From an uncultured Muribaculaceae bacterium (lineage in GTDB: Bacteria; Bacteroidota; Bacteroidia; Bacteroidales; Muribaculaceae): a stretch of 64,000 nt of DNA. Of this stretch, positions 58,482 to 64,000 are shown in pieces. The stretch is taken from assembly GCA_910579995.1 (NCBI GenBank), contig CAJTWH010000001.1:80884-144883 (forward strand), written 5' to 3'. Both the position numbers and the translations under genes were made by a program. The notes below the pieces were generated by a model that was not told the origin of the DNA, did not search any database, and saw only the letters and a list, made by a program, of their open reading frames with translations. The stretch's first letter is position 1. Each line of letters opens with the position of its first letter.

Positions 58482-60485
58482 ATGAAAAAGATTGTAGCTT
58501 TTGGTTTTGCTTTCGTGATGTCGTGCTCGGCGGCTGCTGTAGCCGAAGAGCCTGCAGATACTGTTGAGCAGCTCAATGAAGTCACAGTCCGCGCCCGTCG
58601 CGGTATCCGCAAGATGAGCGGAGCGACAAACACCGACCTCATCTCGGCTTCGGAGCTCACCCGGGCTGCATGTTGCAATCTCGGGGAGAGCTTCTCTACA
58701 AACCCCTCGGTAGATGTGAATTACAACGACGCCGCCACCGGAGCCCGCCAGATACGTCTGCTCGGTCTTTCGGGGCAATATGTGCAATTCCTTACCGAGA
58801 ATATACCCAATTTCCGCGGGGCGGCGGCGCCGTATGCCTTGGGCTATGTCGCCGGCCCGTGGATGCAGTCTATTCAGGTGTCAAAGGGTGCTTCGTCGGT
58901 GAAAAACGGCTATGAGTCAATCACCGGTCAGATAAATGTGGAGATGAAGAAACCGCAGGCTGATCCGCAGCTGGCTGTAAACATGTACTATGACTCGATG
59001 AACAAGTTTGAGGCAAATGTCGACGGCAACTGGAACTTCGGTAGCGGCTGGAGCGCCGGCCTGCTCACGCACTTTGAAAACGCTTTCACAGCCCACGACT
59101 CAAACGACGACGGCTTCGCCGACATGCCCCAGACACGTCAGTTTGCAATAATGCCGCGTCTTGCATATCTCGGCAGCAGTTATGTATTTCAGGCTGCGGC
59201 GCGGTATATCGATGAGCGCCGCCGGGGCGGGCAGATTTCTCATCATGGAGGCTCTACAATGGCCAATCCATATCTGATAAATATCGATACCCGCAGATGG
59301 GAGGCGTTTACAAAGAATGCTTACATCTTTGACCGCGACAACGACGGAAACATTGCCCTCATACTCTCCGGCAGCGGACACGATATGAATGCCGGCTACG
59401 GTTTGAGAATCTGCGATATATTGGAGCATAATTTCTATGGTTCGCTGATGTTTGAACGCAAATGGAATGAACTTCATGCCCTCAGTGCCGGCTTTCAGAC
59501 TAATTATGACCATTTTGTATACCATACGCGCCTCGATCCTTCAGGAGAGCAGGCTCTTTCCCGCCGAAGCGAACAGGAGTTTGTGTCGGGAGCATACGCG
59601 CAGTATACATTCAATCTCGACGACCGACTCATCGCCATGGCAGGCCTACGCTACGACTACAGCAACCGCTATGGCTCGCTTGTGACTCCGCGCCTGCATG
59701 TGCGCTACAATCCTGTAAAGGCTCTCAGCCTGCACGTGTCGGCCGGTAAAGGCTCACGCGCGCCACATCCGCTTGCCGAGTATTCGTATCTCCTCGCTTC
59801 GTCGCGCCGCATGGTTATCAGCGATGACCTGCGCAGGGAGTCGGCATGGAATTATGGTGCGGGAGCGACATGGGAGTTCCGCCCGTGGGGCAAGCGGACG
59901 ACTCTTTCCGCCGAGTATTATTACACACGGTTTTCCAATCAACTTTTGGCGAATCTCGACCGCGACCCTCACGCCGTTTTTCTCTACAGCACATCCTCAC
60001 GTTCGTTTTCTCACTCTCTACAGCTTGAATTGACGGTAGAGCCCATCAGTGACCTCACCGTCACCGGAGCATGGAGATATACCGATGTACGTGCAGATTA
60101 TCTTGGCAACGGTTTAATGCAGCGCCCGCTCACTCCCACCCACAAAGGTCTGGTTACTATCGGATATGCCCCGATGATGGGAATATGGCAGTTCGACGTG
60201 AGCTGCGCGTTCAACGGTGGCGGCCGCATGCCCCTGCCTGCTTCAGACCTTTGGGCTTCGCGATATAAGGGCTATGTGCAGCTCAACGCTCAGGCAACGC
60301 GCAATTTCCGCAATTGGGCTATATATATCGGCGGCGAGAACCTCACCAATTACCGCCAGCGCAACCCGATAGTCGGCGCTTCCCACCCTTGGGGGCCTGA
60401 TTTCGACGCTACAATGGTCTACGGCCCCCTTCAAGGCGCCATGGCCTACATTGGATTCAGATTTAACATCACAAAATATATATGA
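58482..60485 (+). CDS. TonB-dependent receptor, probably metal-related
   Basis: A 667-residue outer-membrane receptor: signal peptide (about 1-20), plug domain (LNEVTVRARRGIRKMSG, NFRGAAAPYALGYVAGPWMQSIQVSKGASSVKNGYESITGQINVEM), and a 22-strand-type barrel ending in F (GAMAYIGFRFNITKYI). It lacks the SusC N-terminal extension and carboxypeptidase-like domain, so it is not a SusC. The stop overlaps the start of a small HMA metal-binding protein, a pairing that points to copper or another transition metal as the substrate. The metal is inferred only. Confidence 0.88.
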   Translation: MKKIVAFGFAFVMSCSAAAVAEEPADTVEQLNEVTVRARRGIRKMSGATNTDLISASELTRAACCNLGESFSTNPSVDVNYNDAATGARQIRLLGLSGQYVQFLTENIPNFRGAAAPYALGYVAGPWMQSIQVSKGASSVKNGYESITGQINVEMKKPQADPQLAVNMYYDSMNKFEANVDGNWNFGSGWSAGLLTHFENAFTAHDSNDDGFADMPQTRQFAIMPRLAYLGSSYVFQAAARYIDERRRGGQISHHGGSTMANPYLINIDTRRWEAFTKNAYIFDRDNDGNIALILSGSGHDMNAGYGLRICDILEHNFYGSLMFERKWNELHALSAGFQTNYDHFVYHTRLDPSGEQALSRRSEQEFVSGAYAQYTFNLDDRLIAMAGLRYDYSNRYGSLVTPRLHVRYNPVKALSLHVSAGKGSRAPHPLAEYSYLLASSRRMVISDDLRRESAWNYGAGATWEFRPWGKRTTLSAEYYYTRFSNQLLANLDRDPHAVFLYSTSSRSFSHSLQLELTVEPISDLTVTGAWRYTDVRADYLGNGLMQRPLTPTHKGLVTIGYAPMMGIWQFDVSCAFNGGGRMPLPASDLWASRYKGYVQLNAQATRNFRNWAIYIGGENLTNYRQRNPIVGASHPWGPDFDATMVYGPLQGAMAYIGFRFNITKYI

Positions 60486-60793
60486 AAAAGATAATCACAC
60501 TTTTCATGGCTCTCGCCCTCGCCTCCGGCTCGGTGAGCATGGTTGCCAAGGACAAGAGCAACAAGACAGTGGCTACTTTCACTGTATCTCCGAAAATGAG
60601 CTGTCAGAATTGCGAGAATAAAATCAAGTCGAACCTCCGCTTCGAGAAAGGCGTGAGCAAGGTGGAGACTGACCTCAAGTCTCAGAAAATCACTGTAAGC
60701 TACGATGCCTCAAAGACTTCTGCCGAGGCAATCACCAAGTCATTCAAGAAAATAGGCTACACAGCCACTTGTACTGCCGACTCAATAAACTAA
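60482..60793 (+). CDS. Exported heavy-metal-associated (HMA) domain protein
   Basis: A 103-residue exported protein (hydrophobic N-terminus 1-21) with one HMA domain: metal-binding C41 and C44 in MSCQNCENKI, VSKVETDLKSQKITVSYD, and the FKKIGYTA end. The M-x-C-x-x-C loop binds soft metals such as Cu+. It is coupled to the TonB receptor and may accept metal in the periplasm. A terminator follows at 60812. Confidence 0.9.
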   Translation: MKKIITLFMALALASGSVSMVAKDKSNKTVATFTVSPKMSCQNCENKIKSNLRFEKGVSKVETDLKSQKITVSYDASKTSAEAITKSFKKIGYTATCTADSIN

Positions 60794-60811
60794 GCCCTCT
60801 GAACTTATCAT

Positions 60812-60857
60812 AAAGCAAGCGCCCCCGGCAATTTCTGAATCCGGAGGCGCTTGCTTT
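60812..60857. terminator. Bidirectional terminator
   Basis: AAAGCAAGCGCC-C-CCGG pairs with CCGG-A-GGCGCTTGCTTT (one mismatch, about 16 bp) with a 12-nt loop. T/A runs flank both sides; it lies between convergent genes. Confidence 0.88.
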
Positions 60858-60862
60858 ATTTT

Positions 60863-61744
60863 TCAATCGCGGTAGCGAAGTGTGAGTTCGTCGTAGGCAT
60901 CTATGCGCCTGTCGCGCAAGAACGGCCACCAGCGCCTTACGTGTTCGCTTCGTGTGAGGTCGATGTCGACAACGGCTGTAGCTTCCTCATTGTCGGGCGC
61001 CTGATAGAGAAATTCACCCTGCGGTCCGGCAACGAAGCTCGTTCCCCAGAATTGTATACCGGCGGTAAGACCGGTCGGGTCGGGCTCGAAACCTACGCGG
61101 TTTACGGCTACTACGGGCAGGCCGTTGGCAATAGCATGTCCGCGCTGTATGGTCTCCCAAGCCTCATGCTGGCGAGCCTTCTCGTCGGCGGCGTCGCTGC
61201 TTTCCCAGCCGATTGCAGTAGGGTAGATGAGTATCTCCGCTCCGGCAAGAGCCATCATGCGCGCAGCCTCAGGATACCATTGGTCCCAGCACACAAGCAC
61301 ACCGAGCTTGCCGAGCGATGTGTGGATAGGATTGAAGCCGAGATCGCCCGGTGTGAAATAGAATTTCTCATAATATGCCGGGTCGTCGGGGATATGCATT
61401 TTACGGTATTTACCTGCCATTGAGCCGTCGGTGTCGAATACCACGGCAGTATTGTGATAAAGCCCCGGCGCACGACGCTCGAAGAGGCTTGCCACAAGCA
61501 CAATACCGTTGTCCTTGGCCACGCGTGAGTAAAACTCAGTGGCCTCGCCCGGTATGGGCTCGGCGAGCGCGCAGAGCTCTATGTTTTCGTGCTGGCAGAA
61601 GTAATGGGTGTCGTGTAGCTCTTGAAGCACAATCAGTTGCGCTCCTTCTTTGGCAAGCTTGGCTGCCTTTGCCGCAATGCGTGAGCGGTTTTCAGCCTTG
61701 TCTTCGCTGCAGCTTTGCTGTATGATACCAACTTTCAGTTGCAT
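60863..61744 (-). CDS. N-carbamoylputrescine amidase-like carbon-nitrogen hydrolase
   Basis: A 293-residue nitrilase-superfamily protein with the E42 (LQELHDTHYF), K115 (YRKMHIPDDP), C152 (VCWDQWYPEA) triad. LHDTHYFCQ and the PDDPAYYEKFYFTPGD segment match N-carbamoylputrescine amidase (AguB), which makes putrescine. With SpeA at 49041 it would complete the agmatine route if a deiminase is encoded elsewhere. It starts 10 bp after queA on the same strand. Other amidases with this fold are possible. Confidence 0.88.
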   Translation of the reverse strand: MQLKVGIIQQSCSEDKAENRSRIAAKAAKLAKEGAQLIVLQELHDTHYFCQHENIELCALAEPIPGEATEFYSRVAKDNGIVLVASLFERRAPGLYHNTAVVFDTDGSMAGKYRKMHIPDDPAYYEKFYFTPGDLGFNPIHTSLGKLGVLVCWDQWYPEAARMMALAGAEILIYPTAIGWESSDAADEKARQHEAWETIQRGHAIANGLPVVAVNRVGFEPDPTGLTAGIQFWGTSFVAGPQGEFLYQAPDNEEATAVVDIDLTRSEHVRRWWPFLRDRRIDAYDELTLRYRD

Positions 61745-61754
61745 TGCCGGTCAC

Positions 61755-62804
61755 TTAGATTATCAGCATTGCGTCGCCATAGCAGCCGAAGCGATATCCC
61801 TCTTTGATGGCCTCGTTATAGGCTTTCATCACGTGTTCGTAACCTCCGAAGGCCGCTACCATCATGAGCATGGTGGAGTAGGGCATGTGGAAGTTGGTGA
61901 TGAGGCTCGACGCTACCGAGAAATCGTAGGGAGGGAAGATGAATTTGTTGGTCCATCCGGTATATGTCTTCATGTGTCCGCCCATGCTGTCGGCAGTGGC
62001 TATAGCGCGGAGAACGGATGTTCCTACTGCGCATACCTGATGGCCGGCGTCTTTGGCTGCGTTTACGGTGTCTACGAGCTCTTGGCTGGCGTCCATCTGC
62101 TCGGAGTCCATGCGGTGCTTTGTGAGGTCTTCCACGTCGATTTCGCGGAATGCGCCAAGGCCGCTGTGGATGGTGATGAACGATTCTTTAACACCCTTGA
62201 TTTTCAAGCGGGTGATAAGGCTGCGCGAGAAGTGCAGACCGGCAGCCGGAGCTACCACAGCACCTTCTTTTTCGGCGAAGATACATTGATAGTCTTCGAG
62301 GTCGCGGGGTTCGGGCTCTCGTTTGATGTAAGGAGGCAGCGGAGTCATGCCCAGAGAGTAGAGAGCCTCTTTGAATTCGTCATGCGGCCCGTCGTAGAGG
62401 AAGCGGAGCGTACGGCCACGCGAGGTGGTGTTGTCGATAACCTCGGCAACCATCGAGTCGTCCTCGCCGAAGTAAAGTTTATTGCCAATGCGGATCTTGC
62501 GCGCCGGTTCTACCAGCACATCCCAGAATTTGTTTTCGGCGTTGAGCTCGCGCAGCAGGAATACCTCTATGCGAGCCCCGGTCTTCTCTTTGTTGCCGTA
62601 GAGCAATGCGGGGAAGACGCGTGTGTCGTTGAATACCATCACGTCGCCATCGTTGAAAAACTCAAGGATGTCTTTGAAGATATGATGAGAGATTTCGCCT
62701 GTGCGACGGTTTACTACCATCAGACGGGCTTCGTCGCGTTCGGGAAGCGGGTGACTTGCTATAAGCTCGTCGGGGAGATTGAATTTGAATTGTGATAGTT
62801 TCAT
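61755..62804 (-). CDS. queA: S-adenosylmethionine:tRNA ribosyltransferase-isomerase
   Basis: A 349-residue QueA that makes epoxyqueuosine in tRNA by transferring the ribosyl part of SAM. Family motifs are clear: FNLPDELIASHPLPERDEARLMVV, GDVMVFNDTRVFPALLYG, GAVVAPAAGLHFSRSLI, and the C-terminal NFHMPYSTMLMMVAAFGG. It sits between truB and the nitrilase-like gene, all on the minus strand, probably one operon with uppP and truB. Confidence 0.96.
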   Translation of the reverse strand: MKLSQFKFNLPDELIASHPLPERDEARLMVVNRRTGEISHHIFKDILEFFNDGDVMVFNDTRVFPALLYGNKEKTGARIEVFLLRELNAENKFWDVLVEPARKIRIGNKLYFGEDDSMVAEVIDNTTSRGRTLRFLYDGPHDEFKEALYSLGMTPLPPYIKREPEPRDLEDYQCIFAEKEGAVVAPAAGLHFSRSLITRLKIKGVKESFITIHSGLGAFREIDVEDLTKHRMDSEQMDASQELVDTVNAAKDAGHQVCAVGTSVLRAIATADSMGGHMKTYTGWTNKFIFPPYDFSVASSLITNFHMPYSTMLMMVAAFGGYEHVMKAYNEAIKEGYRFGCYGDAMLII

Positions 62805-62855
62805 ATTTCGGTCGAAGACGTGTTGAGGAGCGCTTGTATATTTTTCTTATTTTTT

Positions 62856-63572
62856 CTATTTTTGAGTGTCGGGCATTTCTATGTCGACAGTCCGTATCAA
62901 CTCGGCTGCCTGCTCAACTGTAAGACATTTGTCTACAGTGACATTGCCTACCCTTGTGCGGCGCAGAGCCGTGAGGTGAGCCCCGCTGCCGAGAGCCTCG
63001 CCGATGTCGCGGGCAAGGGCGCGGATATAGGTGCCTTTGCTGCATACCACTCTTATCTGCAGGCTGTTGTTTTCGGCGTCGAAGTCTTGCAGCTCAAACT
63101 CGTCGATTACAAGTATCTTGGCCTTGAGCTCTACTTCTTCGCCTTTGCGCGCGAGGTCGTAGGCACGTTGCCCTTCAATCTTGCATGCCGAGTAGGCCGG
63201 CGGTATCTGCTCTATGCGTCCTTTGAATCTTTCCAGTGTCGATTCAATGAGCTCCCGGGTGATATGGCCGGTGGGGTAGGTGGCGTCGATTTCTGTCTCG
63301 AGGTCAAAGGAAGGGGTAGTCGCGCCCAATTGTATTGTGGCGATATATTCTTTCACGCCGGCCTGCAGCTCGTCAATGCGTTTGGTGGCACGGCCGGTGC
63401 ATATTATCATCACTCCGGTGGCGAGAGGATCCAATGTGCCGGCATGGCCGACTTTGAGCTTCTTGACTTTCATGCGTCGCTGGAGCGCACCGCGCACGCG
63501 TTTTACAGCGTCGAACGAGGTCCACTCCAAGGGCTTGTCGATATATAATACTTCGCCGTCGATAAAATTCAT
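62856..63572 (-). CDS. truB: tRNA pseudouridine synthase B
   Basis: A 238-residue TruB that makes pseudouridine 55 in the T-loop of tRNAs. The catalytic Asp is in KVGHAGTLDPLATGVMIICTGRATK; IDKPLEWTSFDAVKRVR at the start and KGTYIRALARDIGEALG later are diagnostic. Its ATG shares a base with the uppP stop (TGATG), so the two are translationally coupled. Confidence 0.96.
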   Translation of the reverse strand: MNFIDGEVLYIDKPLEWTSFDAVKRVRGALQRRMKVKKLKVGHAGTLDPLATGVMIICTGRATKRIDELQAGVKEYIATIQLGATTPSFDLETEIDATYPTGHITRELIESTLERFKGRIEQIPPAYSACKIEGQRAYDLARKGEEVELKAKILVIDEFELQDFDAENNSLQIRVVCSKGTYIRALARDIGEALGSGAHLTALRRTRVGNVTVDKCLTVEQAAELIRTVDIEMPDTQK

Positions 63573-64000
63573 CAGATCACTCCGTAACCTTTAGCGATGC
63601 ACAAGGCACCAACTATCAGACAGTATACTGCAAACCATACCAGTTTGCCTTTCTTTACAATCGAGAGCATCCATTTGCAGGCAAGACAGCCCACTATGAA
63701 TGAGGCGAGGAAGCCTGTCAGAATCGCAGCCCAGCCGATTTCGGGTGTGGCGGCTCCGGCAGCGGCGTCGATAGCTTCTACGCTGAAGATATCTTTCATG
63801 TCAAGGAGTGCCTCGCCAAGGATGGGGATGATGACCATCAGGAAGGAGAACTGAGCCACCTGCTCGCGTTTGTCGCCAATCAATATGCCGGTGGCAATGG
63901 TTGTGCCTGAGCGCGAGAGGCCGGGCAGAACGGCTACAGCCTGCGCGCAGCCGATGACAAAGGCGTCGACAAAATTGATGTCGCGCGGTTTGTAGACGCG
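63572..64000 (-). CDS. uppP: Undecaprenyl-diphosphatase (5' end outside window)
   Basis: The frame runs in from the right window edge and ends at 63572; about 142 C-terminal residues are visible. The hallmark LPGLSRSGTTIATG lies at about 63900-63945, followed by hydrophobic helices (FSFLMVIIPILGEALL and others). UppP (BacA type) recycles undecaprenyl carrier lipid by removing a phosphate. It is upstream of, and coupled to, truB. An internal Met at 63883 is not the true start. Confidence 0.94.
   Translation of the reverse strand, partial: RVYKPRDINFVDAFVIGCAQAVAVLPGLSRSGTTIATGILIGDKREQVAQFSFLMVIIPILGEALLDMKDIFSVEAIDAAAGAATPEIGWAAILTGFLASFIVGCLACKWMLSIVKKGKLVWFAVYCLIVGALCIAKGYGVI

Noticed and set aside
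63572..63883. Short 103-residue reading of uppP
   Set aside because: The frame continues upstream with LPGLSRSGTTIATG to the window edge, so the short start is internal.

Overview
The window is a chromosomal segment of a member of the Bacteroidales. Muribaculaceae is my best guess, from the roughly mid-50s GC appearance and the protein flavour; no 16S gene is present to confirm it. The lineage call rests on the Bacteroidota promoter pattern (TTTG-N19-20-TAnnTTTG) ahead of many genes, the absence of clear Shine-Dalgarno sites, a PorX-type regulator, a SusD-like lipoprotein, DUF4493/PCMD lipoproteins and a TonB-dependent receptor.

Layout. 1-2969 (minus): lepB, a WbqC-family gene and porX overlap in one operon; porX is cut by the window edge. 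2981-4566: a DUF4143-type AAA ATPase preceded by two arrays of 33-bp-period repeats. 4716-9548 (plus): glyS, lemA, an FKBP lipoprotein, a rhomboid protease and a membrane EEP hydrolase, ending at a 161-bp MITE-like element. 9698-10975 (minus): NhaC antiporter. 11242-19299 (plus): mutL, a DUF6377 TPR regulator, a GH2 beta-galactosidase and a CNNM/CorC protein. 19336-20676 (minus): inositol-phosphate synthase. 21150-25117 (plus): a small-protein/GNAT toxin-antitoxin-like pair, a SurA-like foldase and an OstA/LptA-like protein.

25076-31383 (minus) is the most unusual block. It runs JAB/JAMM protease with an E2-like tail, a catalytic-Cys E2-like protein, a 60-residue small protein, an E1/ThiF-like enzyme, a tandem-repeat spacer, ClpB, and a small membrane protein. 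The first four look like a complete prokaryotic ubiquitin-like conjugation/deconjugation module. The small protein sits where the modifier gene is usually found, but it does not look like a beta-grasp fold. The JAB gene has its own near-perfect promoter.

31510-42005 is accessory and surface-related: an OB-like lipoprotein, three DUF4493 lipoproteins with visible base-composition mosaicism, a HepT/MntA toxin-antitoxin pair, an orphan SusD-like lipoprotein and a four-helix-bundle protein behind a 9-bp repeat array. A tRNA-Arg(UCU) with a duplicated 3' end follows. 42293-45231 (minus): the rplM-rpsI-rpsB-tsf operon. 45392-47954 (minus): a TSCPD protein, a muramidase-like lipoprotein and pepD. 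48123-51692 (plus): a small membrane protein, an OmpH-like lipoprotein, speA and truA. 51685-58153 (minus): two DUF3857 proteins, then a UDP-glucuronate 4-epimerase and UDP-glucose dehydrogenase pair. 58482-60793 (plus): a metal-type TonB receptor with an HMA protein. 60863-64000 (minus): uppP (cut by the edge), truB, queA and an N-carbamoylputrescine amidase-like gene.

Most of the window is ordinary core genome. The Ub-like block, the phased repeats at the ATPase, the dispersed intergenic elements and the mosaic lipoproteins are the parts worth following up. All calls were made by reading the sequence and from family knowledge; no database search was run.
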